Part shown: positions 1 to 7,882 of the stretch, in pieces
How positions within the stretch are numbered: the stretch's first letter is position 1
Layout: each line of letters begins with the position of its first letter
Assembly (NCBI GenBank): GCA_022562295.1
Contig: JADFPO010000009.1
Location: 17,582-58,329 of the forward strand
Reading direction: 5' to 3'
From: Gemmatimonadota bacterium
GTDB taxonomy: Bacteria > Gemmatimonadota > Gemmatimonadetes > Gemmatimonadales > GWC2-71-9
DNA length: 40,748 nucleotides
Program-made: the position numbers and the translations under genes
Notes under the pieces: model-generated
What the model was told of the DNA's origin: nothing
What the model saw: the letters and a program-made list of their open reading frames with translations, nothing else
Databases searched by the model: none

Positions 1-1
1 C

Positions 2-1576
2 TCCATCGCCGTAAGCGATGACGGAACAGGGATGGATCGAAGCGACGCGGTCATGGCAATGGACCGACACGCGACGAGCAAGATCCGCGTTGCCTCAGAC
101 CTCATCGGTGTTGCGACCTATGGATTCCGTGGTGAGGCGCTTCCCGCGATCGCTTCGATCTCCAGCCTGGTACTCGAGACGGCGCCAACGACCGACAACG
201 GGACTCCCGCGGAGGCCACCCGCCTCGTAGTCGAAGGGGGTCGCCTCAAGGACGTGGCGCCGGCCGCACGTCAGCACGGTACCAGCGTGACGGTGACGCG
301 ACTGTTCTTCAATACCCCCGCGCGGCGGAAATTCTTGCGGTCGCAGGCTTCCGAGACCCGCGCCACCGTAGCAGCCGTGTCACTGTTGGCGCTGGCGCGG
401 CTCGATGTCGCGTTCAAGCTCACCAGTGACGGGCGGGTGCTTACCGACGCACCTCGCGTGTCGAACCTTGCCGACCGGATCGAGTCCTTGTTCGGGCGTT
501 CGGTTGCCGAAGGGTTGATTGCGGTGGAGCATCACGCGGGGCCCGTCTCCGTACGGGGCTTCATCCAACGTCCCGCCGACGCCAAGCCGTCTGGACGTAA
601 AGCCCTACTCTTCGTGAATGGCCGGCCGTTTCGCGATCCCTTTCTCGTGCGGGCTGCGGAAAGCGGGTACCGCGCCACCATCCATCCGGGCTCGCGACCG
701 ACGCTCTTTCTTTCGATTGGATTGCCGGGCGACGCGGTGGACGTCAACGTGCATCCGACAAAACAGGAAGTACGGTTCCGCGACCGCTGGCTCGTCGAGC
801 GCGCCGTCGAGGAAGCCATCCGCCTATCCCTCGGCGACATGGGTTCTGCGGCGGTCGTCCACGATCCACTCGGCTTTGCCCGCGGGCCGGTCTCGCAAAG
901 AGCGCAACCGCACGATGCGGCGTGGCCGCGCGACGAGTCGCCGATTGCGTCGTTGTTTGCCCCACCCGGCGCCGGCACGGGCGCGTGGCAAGCGACGGGC
1001 GCGCCGCTCGAGCGGAATTTTCTCCAGGTTTTCGATAGTTACATCGTTTTGCAGACCCCAGAGGGCTTGGCCATAGTCGATCAGCATTCAGCGCATGAGC
1101 GGGTGTTGTACGAAGAGACCATGAGCCAGTTGAATGGTGAGGGTTCGCCTTCTCAGCGATTGTTGCTGCCGTTGACGGTCGATCTGGAGCCAGCGGAACT
1201 CGAGGCGATCGAGCGAAATGGCGACATGTTGACCGCGATCGGCTTCGAGGTGGAGGGGTTTGGTGGCCGGTCGGTCGTCATCCATGCGGTTCCCAGCCCG
1301 CATCCGCGATTCGATGCGCGTCGCTGTTTCGAAGAGGTGATAGCCGACTTGAGCCGCGGCCGTTTCGGTGGGTGGGCAAATCAACTCGAACGTTTTGCGG
1401 CGATGTACGCGTGTCGTGCGGCAATCAAGGCCGGCCAGGCTCTCGAGAGCCGAGAGATCCGCACTTTGCTGAGCAGGCTGTTCGCTTGCGAACTGCCGCC
1501 GCACGACGTGCACGGTCGTCCCACTATCGTGCAGCTTCCCAGGGAGGAGTTGGAGCGCCGCTTTGGGCGGAGCTAG
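2..1576 (+). CDS. mutL: DNA mismatch repair protein MutL (5' end outside window)
   Basis: MutL couples mismatch recognition by MutS to strand incision. The reading frame is open from the first bases of the window, so the N-terminus lies upstream. Visible are the GHKL ATPase motifs DDGTGM (motif II), RHATSKI and GFRGEALPAI (motif III/ATP lid), then the transducer region (FFNTPARRKFL), a variable linker around visible residues 280-330, and the C-terminal dimerisation domain. The C-terminal domain carries DQHSAHERVLYEE, matching the endonuclease metal motif DQHA(X)2E(X)4E, followed by ACRAAIKAG and a VHGRPTIVQL segment. It is therefore the nicking type found in bacteria without MutH (family knowledge). 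Its last 14 bases overlap miaA. About 524 residues are visible; full MutL proteins are about 600. Confidence 0.96.
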   Translation, partial: SIAVSDDGTGMDRSDAVMAMDRHATSKIRVASDLIGVATYGFRGEALPAIASISSLVLETAPTTDNGTPAEATRLVVEGGRLKDVAPAARQHGTSVTVTRLFFNTPARRKFLRSQASETRATVAAVSLLALARLDVAFKLTSDGRVLTDAPRVSNLADRIESLFGRSVAEGLIAVEHHAGPVSVRGFIQRPADAKPSGRKALLFVNGRPFRDPFLVRAAESGYRATIHPGSRPTLFLSIGLPGDAVDVNVHPTKQEVRFRDRWLVERAVEEAIRLSLGDMGSAAVVHDPLGFARGPVSQRAQPHDAAWPRDESPIASLFAPPGAGTGAWQATGAPLERNFLQVFDSYIVLQTPEGLAIVDQHSAHERVLYEETMSQLNGEGSPSQRLLLPLTVDLEPAELEAIERNGDMLTAIGFEVEGFGGRSVVIHAVPSPHPRFDARRCFEEVIADLSRGRFGGWANQLERFAAMYACRAAIKAGQALESREIRTLLSRLFACELPPHDVHGRPTIVQLPREELERRFGRS

Positions 1577-2486
1577 GCCTGTCGTTCCAGTGATCGTAGG
1601 GCCGACGGCGGTGGGAAAGACGGCGGTGGCGGTCGCCCTGAACGAGTTTTGGCCCGTGACGATCATCTCCGCCGATTCCCGGCAAGTCTACCGTGGACTC
1701 GACGCCGGTACGGGCAAGCCGAACAAGGAAATCTTAGCCGAGATTCCGCACTTGGGTGTGAATATCGTGGACCCCGGCGACCGCTACAGCGCCGGTCGGT
1801 TTGCACGCGACGCAGCCCGGTGGCTCGCGGAACTCGACTCGACCCGCCGCCCCATCGTCGTGGGTGGTACGGGGTTTTACATCTGCGCTTTAGCGGACGG
1901 GCTGTTTCGCGAGCCGCCGTTGGACGCCGACCGACGCGAGCGATTTCGGGCCTGGGCCGCGCAAGCGGATCGCTTGGGGGCGTGGGCTGTGCGGTTGGAT
2001 CCAGCCTACAGAGGCGGTGGACGACAGCGGGCGGCGCGGACCGTAGAGGTGGCGTTGTTGACGGGGCATCCCTTATCCACATGGCAGCGCCGCGCGAAAG
2101 CCGATGCCGTGATGCGGCCGTGGTATGTCCGACTGACCGTACCGCGAGCGTTCCTACACGCGCGCATCGAGGCTCGCGTGAGTGCGATGCTGGGCTCTGG
2201 GTGGGTGGAGGAGGTTCGTAGGTTGCTCGCTCTGGGTGTGTCGCCCCACGCCGCTGGGATGGATGGAGTGGGATATCGGGAAGTGATCGCCCATCTGCAA
2301 GGGATACTTCCCGCGGAGCAACTGGCGAGCGACATTGTCACGAGCACCCGCCAGTATGCCAAACGCCAGGAAACCTGGTTCCGTCATCAACTCGTTGGGC
2401 ACCCAGTGATTACCTTGGATGCCACCGATCCTCCCAACATTCTGGCGAGGCGGATCGTCGAATTATGGGCGGAAAGAGAGGAATGA
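1563..2486 (+). CDS. miaA: tRNA dimethylallyltransferase MiaA
   Basis: Transfers a dimethylallyl group from DMAPP to N6 of A37 in tRNAs that read UNN codons. The P-loop is GPTAVGKT near residues 13-20, followed by SADSRQVYRGLDAGTGKP, VGGTGFY and the C-terminal DGVGYREVI and TRQYAKRQETWFR motifs; 307 residues is a normal length. The start is a TTG at 1563 preceded by a purine-rich AGGGAGGAG at 1541-1549. A GTG at 1590 just before the P-loop strand is a possible alternative but would shorten the first beta strand. The gene overlaps mutL by 14 bases, and its TGA is followed with no gap by the bshA ATG, so the group is probably cotranscribed. The mutL-miaA order is common in bacteria. Confidence 0.96.
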   Translation: MGGARPVVPVIVGPTAVGKTAVAVALNEFWPVTIISADSRQVYRGLDAGTGKPNKEILAEIPHLGVNIVDPGDRYSAGRFARDAARWLAELDSTRRPIVVGGTGFYICALADGLFREPPLDADRRERFRAWAAQADRLGAWAVRLDPAYRGGGRQRAARTVEVALLTGHPLSTWQRRAKADAVMRPWYVRLTVPRAFLHARIEARVSAMLGSGWVEEVRRLLALGVSPHAAGMDGVGYREVIAHLQGILPAEQLASDIVTSTRQYAKRQETWFRHQLVGHPVITLDATDPPNILARRIVELWAEREE

Positions 2487-3614
2487 ATGCGTATCGGGAT
2501 CACGTGCTACCCTACAATCGGGGGCTCCGGCGCGGTCGCGACCGAGCTCGGTCTCGAACTCGCCAAACGGGGCCACGAGATACACGTCATCGCATATGCG
2601 TCACCCTTTCGGCTGCCGAGCTTTGCCAAGAACGTCTATTTCCACGCCGTCGACTTGAGCGCGACATATCCGCTCCTGGAATATTTCCCCTATTCGTTGG
2701 CGTTGGCCGTGAAACAGCACGAGGTCGCCTTGCGTGAACGATTGGACATACTCCACGTCCACTACGCAGTGCCGCACGCCACAGCCGGCTTTCTCGCCCG
2801 CGAGATGTTGGGCGAGGCACACCCTCTCAAGTTGATTACTACGCTGCATGGAACGGACATCACGCTCGTCGGGCAAGAGAAGTCGTTCCACACGGTCACC
2901 AAGTTTGCCATCGAGCGATCCGACGCGGTGACGACGGTGTCCTCCTACTTGAAGGATGAAACGATACGCGCGTTCGGATGCGAGCACTGCAGTTTGGAGG
3001 TGATTCCGAACTTCGTCGATGTCACGACCTACACGCCCGACGAACAGTGCGCGCACCGGGAAGTGTTCGCTCCCCCGGGAACCAAAGTGCTGTTGCACAT
3101 GTCGAATTTTCGGCCGCTGAAGCGCGTACCCGACGTGGTACGGATATTCGCGCGCGTGAGGAAGGAGATCCCGGCGGTCTTGGTGTTGGTTGGGGACGGG
3201 CCGGAGCGCGGCGCGACCGAGATTGTCGTGACGGAGTTGGGTTTGGAAGAGCACGTGAGGTTCCTCGGAAATCTGAGCGTGGTTGTTGACGTGCTGCAAG
3301 CCGCCGATCTCTTTCTCCTGCCGAGTACGACAGAATCGTTCGGACTTGGCGCGCTGGAGGCGATGGCGTGCGGCGTGCCGGTGGTGGCAAGCAACGTCGG
3401 AGGGTTACCAGAGGTGGTCGTCGACGGCACAACCGGTTTCTTGTTGCCGCCTGACGACCTGGAGGGCATGGCCGATGGCGCGCTCAATCTTCTGACGGAC
3501 CATCAGCGATGGTGCGACGCGCGCATTGCTGCGGTTGCCCGCGCTTGCAATTTCTCAACTGATCGCGTGGTGCCGTTATACGAATCGCTGTATGAAAACG
3601 TCCTGAACAGATGA
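2487..3614 (+). CDS. bshA: N-acetyl-alpha-D-glucosaminyl L-malate synthase BshA
   Basis: GT4-family glycosyltransferase that joins UDP-GlcNAc to L-malate, the first step of bacillithiol synthesis. The N-terminus GITCYPTIGGSGAVATELG and the following ASPFRLP closely resemble the BshA signature. Further hallmarks are HVHYAVPHA, TTLHGTDIT, NFVDVTTY, HMSNFRPLKRV, the donor-site loop LVGDGPE, and the E-x7-E region ESFGLGALEAMACGVPVVASNVGG. The length (375 residues) matches the family. The ATG directly abuts the miaA stop, and the gene's TGA overlaps the uppP ATG. The BshB deacetylase and BshC ligase are not recognisable in this window, so bacillithiol production is inferred from BshA alone. A related malate- or GlcNAc-using GT4 enzyme is a less likely alternative. 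Confidence 0.9.
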   Translation: MRIGITCYPTIGGSGAVATELGLELAKRGHEIHVIAYASPFRLPSFAKNVYFHAVDLSATYPLLEYFPYSLALAVKQHEVALRERLDILHVHYAVPHATAGFLAREMLGEAHPLKLITTLHGTDITLVGQEKSFHTVTKFAIERSDAVTTVSSYLKDETIRAFGCEHCSLEVIPNFVDVTTYTPDEQCAHREVFAPPGTKVLLHMSNFRPLKRVPDVVRIFARVRKEIPAVLVLVGDGPERGATEIVVTELGLEEHVRFLGNLSVVVDVLQAADLFLLPSTTESFGLGALEAMACGVPVVASNVGGLPEVVVDGTTGFLLPPDDLEGMADGALNLLTDHQRWCDARIAAVARACNFSTDRVVPLYESLYENVLNR

Positions 3615-4393
3615 GTTGGTGGCAGGGTTTGGTTTTGGGGGTGGTGCAGGGGCTGACGGAGTTTCTTCCCGTCTCGAGTTCGGGGCACCTTGTGGTTGCT
3701 GAAGCCCTAGTGGGATTTTCTTCCTCTGGTGTTATGGTGGAGGTCGTCCTCCACGTCGCGACGCTGCTGGCCGTCGTGTTGGTATACCGCAACGTGCTGT
3801 GGGACTTGACACGGGGCACCGTCACAGGTGATCGCAAGGCGTGGGCTTACGTCGGGCTGCTCGCGGTCGCAACGGTTCCGGCGGGTCTCGTCGGCGTGTT
3901 GCTGAAGGACTTCTTCGAACGTGCGTTCGAGTCGTTGCTGCTCGTGGGAGTGAACTTTCTTGTCACGGGGTCTTTCTTATGGAGTACGCGTGGGCGGCGC
4001 CAATCCGCCACGGCCGAAGCTCCGAGCGCCGGGAGAGCGGTCGTCATTGGCATCGCGCAGGCTCTCGCGATTCTCCCAGGCATCTCCCGGTCGGGCGCCA
4101 CCGTGAGCGCCGCGATGTGGCTCGGTGTCGATCCGGTACGAGCAGCCGAATTCTCGTTTCTTCTCGCCATACCGGTCATCGCTGGTGCTGCCATGCTGCA
4201 GCTACCCGACCTGTCTGGAAATGTGGTGGCGGTGGGAACCGGTCCGCTCGCGCTCGGATTCCTCGCGGCTCTGTTTGCGGGAGTGCTCGCGATTCGCGTC
4301 TTCATAGCCGTATTGAAACAGAGGGCGTTCCATCGTTTCGCGCCCTACTGCTGGACGGTTGGCGTGCTCACGATTCTCGGCGCGACGCTCTAG
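3611..4393 (+). CDS. uppP: Undecaprenyl-diphosphatase UppP (BacA family)
   Basis: Integral membrane phosphatase that recycles undecaprenyl pyrophosphate to the monophosphate carrier used for peptidoglycan and other envelope polymers. The two family signatures are present: QGLTEFLPVSSSGHL near residues 14-28 and PGISRSGAT near 156-164, with hydrophobic segments throughout its 260 residues. The ATG overlaps the bshA stop by four bases (ATGA), a typical translational coupling. BacA-type proteins can also give bacitracin resistance when overproduced (family knowledge). Nothing looks degenerate. Confidence 0.96.
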   Translation: MSWWQGLVLGVVQGLTEFLPVSSSGHLVVAEALVGFSSSGVMVEVVLHVATLLAVVLVYRNVLWDLTRGTVTGDRKAWAYVGLLAVATVPAGLVGVLLKDFFERAFESLLLVGVNFLVTGSFLWSTRGRRQSATAEAPSAGRAVVIGIAQALAILPGISRSGATVSAAMWLGVDPVRAAEFSFLLAIPVIAGAAMLQLPDLSGNVVAVGTGPLALGFLAALFAGVLAIRVFIAVLKQRAFHRFAPYCWTVGVLTILGATL

Positions 4394-4394
4394 C

Positions 4395-5135
4395 ATGAAA
4401 TACGACGGACTGGATCCGGCGGCGCTCGCGAAGCGATTGGCGGTCCCCAGCTGCTTGGCGCTGGAAAAGGTGACGAGCACGCTCGATCTCATTCACCAAC
4501 TGGCAGAAGAGGGAGCTCCCGCTGGCGCGCTCGTACTCGCAGACGAACAGGTGTCCGGCCGCGGGCGCCAAGGCCGGCGGTGGCACAGCCCGAAAGGCTC
4601 TGGCATATGGTTGGCAACCCTCAAGCGGCCGCCACGCCCCGTGGATGGAGGGTTGCTCGCCCTTCGCGTTGGTCTTTGCGTGGCCAACGCATTGGATTCT
4701 TTGGGTATCGCGTCGAACATCAAATGGCCCAACGACGTCATGATTCACGACCGGAAGGTCGCGGGTATCCTTTGCGAAGCTCGATCGGGCAGCATGGGAG
4801 CCTGGGTTGCGGTAGGCATCGGTATCAACGTCTATGGACCGTTGCCCAGCGATATCGCTGACGTGGCAATCTCGCTCGACGACATCCACTCCACCGTAAC
4901 CCGGCTCGCCGTGCTCGACGCGCTGGTTCCCCTTCTCGGGGTGTTGTGTGATGCACCGACGCTGACTCGAGCGGAGTGTATCGAATTCCGAGAGCGCGAC
5001 TGGCTTGGCGGTCGGAGTATCATCGAACCCGTGGAGGGCAAGGCCCGGGGAATCGACCAAGACGGTGCGCTGTTGATTCAAACGTCCGACGGGACGGTCG
5101 AACGCATCGTAGGGGGGCAAGTTGTCTCCTCGTGA
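4395..5135 (+). CDS. birA: Biotin--[acetyl-CoA-carboxylase] ligase (monofunctional BirA)
   Basis: Activates biotin as biotinyl-AMP and attaches it to the carrier-protein lysine of biotin enzymes. The biotin/ATP loop is seen as GRGRQGRRWHSPKGSGIWLA, followed by KWPNDVMI and KVAGILCEA with the catalytic lysine, and a short C-terminal SH3-like domain (GKARGIDQDGALLIQT). At 246 residues it lacks the N-terminal winged-helix DNA-binding domain of E. coli BirA, so it is not expected to act as the bio repressor. I chose the ATG at 4395, one base after the uppP TAG; an upstream in-frame ATG at 4359 would overlap uppP substantially without adding conserved sequence. The C-terminal end overlaps the next gene by 14 bases. 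Confidence 0.93.
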   Translation: MKYDGLDPAALAKRLAVPSCLALEKVTSTLDLIHQLAEEGAPAGALVLADEQVSGRGRQGRRWHSPKGSGIWLATLKRPPRPVDGGLLALRVGLCVANALDSLGIASNIKWPNDVMIHDRKVAGILCEARSGSMGAWVAVGIGINVYGPLPSDIADVAISLDDIHSTVTRLAVLDALVPLLGVLCDAPTLTRAECIEFRERDWLGGRSIIEPVEGKARGIDQDGALLIQTSDGTVERIVGGQVVSS

Positions 5136-6072
5136 TCTCCCGGTTTGGTCGCGGGGTGTTGCAGCCGGACTGGTGCTGCTTGCTGCATGGCACATTCCAC
5201 GCACGGAACAGCTCGTTGCGTTCATGGGCTACTCCGCTCTGGAGATCAGCACTGGCGTCGTGGCCATAGCGATGCTACTGGGAATGGGGCTGCCGCTCGA
5301 CTTGTGGCCGCAGCATCCGACGCGTGCCCGGTTCTCCCCAATGGCTGCGCTGGCCGCCGCAGTCGTGTTGGGGGTGTTGATGGTCGCTTCGGGCCCCAGC
5401 CATTTAGCGGCCAGCATGATCGAAACGGAAAAGGGGTTGGTGGTAGCCGTCATCGTCGGCTCCGCGGTCTGGTCGCTGGCGTGGGGTCAGGTACGCCACC
5501 GGATGGTTCTCCGCTGGTACGGCGTTGCGGTGCTGGCGGCCGTCGCGCCGGTGTTGATTGGCGTGATCACCATGGCTGCGCAGGACGGCGGCCTGCCTCC
5601 ATTGCAACCCGGTGTGGTGTTACGCGTGGCCGCGTTCTTTCTGGTGGTCGGCTCAACCGGCGCTCTGGTGACACAGGAGCTTGCCTTCCGCCGCGTGTTG
5701 ATCGGACAGGCGGGCGATGCCGGACTGGCCACGGTCCTCGTCGCGGCGGCGCTGTTCGGCGCGTGGAACGCCGTCGCTCCCGACCCTCCCGGTGGCGTCT
5801 TGCAAGCTGCCGTGCTAGGCTCGTTGCGCGGGGTCGTGTTGGGATGTCTGTATTCCCTGTCACGTTCGCTGCTCGTGCCGGCGTTGTGCCACGGCGCGTG
5901 GTTGGCGGCCATTCGCTCGACTGGAGTGGCCACCGTGCTGACCGACGATGGACGAGCCCTGGAAGACCGCATGACGTCCGTGATCGTTGCGACCGGGGTC
6001 GTGGCCATCCTGCTCGCATACCAAGTATCCCGGCGATCGGGTTTCGTCGGGATCCTCGCTCGGCGGGTGTGA
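5122..6072 (+). CDS. CPBP-family-like intramembrane protein with altered active-site residues
   Basis: A 316-residue, strongly hydrophobic protein with about eight possible membrane segments. The C-terminal third resembles CPBP (Rce1/Abi) intramembrane glutamic peptidases: TQELAFRRVLIGQ in place of motif 1 (EExxxR), LFGAWNAV in place of motif 2 (FxxxH), and LCHGAWL as motif 3. The first motif-1 glutamate is Gln (QE, not EE) and the motif-2 histidine is Asn, both normally catalytic, so it may be a non-proteolytic member. The start is a TTG at 5122 preceded by AGGGGGG; the N-terminus overlaps birA, and coaX begins one base after the stop. The role is unknown. If the motif alignment is wrong it would be a membrane protein of unknown family. 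Confidence 0.72.
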   Translation: MSPRDLPVWSRGVAAGLVLLAAWHIPRTEQLVAFMGYSALEISTGVVAIAMLLGMGLPLDLWPQHPTRARFSPMAALAAAVVLGVLMVASGPSHLAASMIETEKGLVVAVIVGSAVWSLAWGQVRHRMVLRWYGVAVLAAVAPVLIGVITMAAQDGGLPPLQPGVVLRVAAFFLVVGSTGALVTQELAFRRVLIGQAGDAGLATVLVAAALFGAWNAVAPDPPGGVLQAAVLGSLRGVVLGCLYSLSRSLLVPALCHGAWLAAIRSTGVATVLTDDGRALEDRMTSVIVATGVVAILLAYQVSRRSGFVGILARRV

Positions 6073-6073
6073 C

Positions 6074-6853
6074 ATGCTCCTAGCAATCGACCTCGGCAAC
6101 ACGGAGATCACATTTGGGCTCTTTGCCGGCGATCGGCTGGTGACCAACTGGCGGATGACGACCGGTACCGTGCGTACGCCCGACGAATGGATGAGCGTGT
6201 TGACGTCTTATCTCGTGCAGATGGGGCATTCCCCTCAGGAAGTCCGCGCCGCCGTTTGCGCGTCGGTGGCGCCCAGTGTGACACAGGCGCTCATGGAAGG
6301 TGTTGAAAAAGCGGTGGGGATCGCGCCGCGTGCGGTCGGTCCGGAATCTGCGCTTCCCATCGTGCTAGACGTCGATGAGCCGATGACAGTGGGGGCGGAC
6401 CGAGTCGTCAACACGCTGGCCAGCCTCGAATTGTACGGCCGTGACACCATCGTGGTGGATTTTGGGACGGCAACCACGTTCGACTGCATCACCGCCGATG
6501 GTCGGTTCATCGGAGGCGTCATCGCTCCGGGAGTGCAAACCGCTGCAGACGACCTCATCCGCAAGACCGCCAAGCTGCCGGCAACCGAGCTTATCGCTCC
6601 CGCCGGGGTCATCGGCCGCCGTACCGAGGATTGTGTGCGGGCAGGGGTGCTGTTCGGCAACGTCGAAGCCACCGACGGGCTCGTGCGGCGCATCAAGCGG
6701 GAATGGCCGGGCGACGCCGAGCCGTTCGTGGTGGCCACTGGCGGATTGGCCCCTCGTATCGCCGAGCTGTCAGCCGAAATCCAGGAAGTGGAACCACATC
6801 TCACACTGATCGGTCTGCGTGTGGCCGCCCGACACCTCGGGCTGGAATGGTGA
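6074..6853 (+). CDS. coaX: Type III pantothenate kinase CoaX
   Basis: Catalyses the first step of CoA synthesis, ATP-dependent phosphorylation of pantothenate. The ASKHA-fold signatures are LLAIDLGNTEITFGLF (phosphate 1), GADRVVNTLA (pantothenate site), DFGTATTFDCI (phosphate 2) and GGVIAPGVQ, then the C-terminal VVATGGLAP (adenosine). The length is 259 residues, usual for the family. The ATG at 6074 follows the upstream stop by one base; longer in-frame starts would intrude into the CPBP-like gene. CoaX next to a BirA-type ligase is a common bacterial arrangement. It closes the coupled run that begins at mutL. Confidence 0.96.
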   Translation: MLLAIDLGNTEITFGLFAGDRLVTNWRMTTGTVRTPDEWMSVLTSYLVQMGHSPQEVRAAVCASVAPSVTQALMEGVEKAVGIAPRAVGPESALPIVLDVDEPMTVGADRVVNTLASLELYGRDTIVVDFGTATTFDCITADGRFIGGVIAPGVQTAADDLIRKTAKLPATELIAPAGVIGRRTEDCVRAGVLFGNVEATDGLVRRIKREWPGDAEPFVVATGGLAPRIAELSAEIQEVEPHLTLIGLRVAARHLGLEW

Positions 6854-6875
6854 CCTCTGCGGGCGTTGAACTAGC

Positions 6876-6889
6876 AGCCCCACGGGGCT
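6876..6889 (+). terminator. Small GC-rich hairpin after coaX
   Basis: AGCCC and GGGCT pair around a CACG loop, 23 bases after the coaX stop and before the next gene's Shine-Dalgarno-like CGGAGA. There is no following T-run, so it is at best a weak or factor-dependent terminator, or a 5'-leader hairpin of the next gene. Confidence 0.3.
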
Positions 6890-6927
6890 AACTTGCTGCG
6901 GCCCCGATCCCCTCGGAGAAACGACAC

Positions 6928-7542
6928 ATGACATCTGCCGCACGGCCGGCATCGCTGGTCCAGTCGGACTGGCGCTCAATCGTTCGCGGCGGCGCGATCA
7001 TGGGCGTCGTAACCGCTGTTGGTGTTGCCGCATTTGCTTTCTTGTCCCGTGTCTTGAGCGGGGCTCCCGAAACACTGGTGCAGTCCGTCTTGGTGGTGCT
7101 GGGCGGTGCCGTGTTCGCCTATCTTCCCTCAGTGTTGCTGCGCCCCAGAGATGTCGACACCATCGCCTGGACGGCGATGATCGGGTTGTTGGGGGCCCTT
7201 GTGTTCACGGGCATCGACACCGTGCTGTTGCGGCCTATCGACCTGTATCATTGGACCTGGGACGCGCTCGGTGGCGGGAGCGGCTTCTGGTACATCCCCG
7301 TATGGATGATGGGGTCCGCGTTTCTCGCATGGCTTGGGGCCTGGATGGTGGCGAAGACCTCCGGGGACAGAGAGCCCAACGTACCCGCCGTTGCGGCGCA
7401 GACGGTTGGCATCGGCATCGTCATTTCCCTGATCCTCATGGTAACCGGCGTCGTGCCGGTGCATAGCGCCGGGTTCGCCCTCGGCTTCACGCTTGGTTTG
7501 ATTTTCCACGTACCCCTGTCGGGAGTGATGCGCAAAGGGTGA
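6928..7542 (+). CDS. Hypothetical six-helix membrane protein
   Basis: I do not recognise this family. The 204-residue product has hydrophobic segments at about residues 20-43, 48-70, 78-100, 117-142, 153-175 and 178-200, so probably six membrane helices with short loops. It has no cysteine pair, catalytic motif or signal peptide. The ATG at 6928 has CGGAGA about eight bases upstream. The last codons overlap the GTG of the next small membrane-protein gene (GTGA), suggesting the two proteins are made together. It could be a small integral regulator or a subunit of an unidentified complex; nothing in the sequence decides this. Confidence 0.7.
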   Translation: MTSAARPASLVQSDWRSIVRGGAIMGVVTAVGVAAFAFLSRVLSGAPETLVQSVLVVLGGAVFAYLPSVLLRPRDVDTIAWTAMIGLLGALVFTGIDTVLLRPIDLYHWTWDALGGGSGFWYIPVWMMGSAFLAWLGAWMVAKTSGDREPNVPAVAAQTVGIGIVISLILMVTGVVPVHSAGFALGFTLGLIFHVPLSGVMRKG

Positions 7543-7820
7543 TCTTTGCGGCCCGGCGGATCATAAGATTGATTGGGTGGCTGCTCACGCCGTTCGCCGC
7601 GTGGGCAGTTTCGTTTTTGGGAGGGTGGCTCGGTGCGCGACTCGGTAGCGGCATCGCCTCGCCGGGATGGGCGCTGGTGTGGCTCGTCGCCGGCGCCGGA
7701 TTCGGCGCGTTCGTCGGTGCGGCGGCATGGATATGGGGCCTGCGAAGGGCATGGCACAGCGCGCTACGGCACAAACGGGAGCGTTTGGCAAAACAACGGG
7801 CTGTGAGTCGGGAGCTGTGA
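7539..7820 (+). CDS. Hypothetical small two-helix membrane protein
   Basis: A 93-residue product with two glycine-rich hydrophobic segments (about residues 8-35 and 42-68) and a strongly basic C-terminal tail (RRAWHSALRHKRERLAKQR). The family is unrecognised. The GTG start overlaps the stop of the preceding membrane protein (GTGA), so translational coupling is likely. The final residues, VSREL, and the stop are encoded by the heptad-repeat sequence described separately. The same kind of ending occurs in the AmnD-like and VOC proteins of this window, so the original C-terminus may have been replaced by the repeat. Confidence 0.6.
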   Translation: MIFAARRIIRLIGWLLTPFAAWAVSFLGGWLGARLGSGIASPGWALVWLVAGAGFGAFVGAAAWIWGLRRAWHSALRHKRERLAKQRAVSREL

Positions 7821-7870
7821 AGCCATGGGCTTTGCGTCTTAGCTTCGTAGCTCGTGGCTCGTAGCTCACA
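7804..7870. repeat. Heptad repeat pair at the 3' end of the small membrane-protein gene
   Basis: The left arm reads GTGAGTC-GGGAGCT-GTGAAGC from 7803. The right arm (about 7839-7871) reads TAGCTTC-GTAGCTC-GTGGCTC-GTAGCTC-AC, whose reverse complement again gives GTGAGCT and ACGAGCC-type heptads. The arms are opposed and can pair imperfectly. The left arm overlaps the end of the upstream coding sequence and supplies its TGA; the right arm ends just before the AAGGAGG of the next gene. Confidence 0.6.
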
Positions 7871-7882
7871 AGGAGGTCCACC

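Noticed and set aside
5145-6083. Long alternative frame (312 codons) overlapping the CPBP-like gene
   Set aside because: Same-strand shadow of a GC-rich gene; composition is Arg/Gly-rich with no family motif, while the other frame has membrane helices and CPBP-like motifs.
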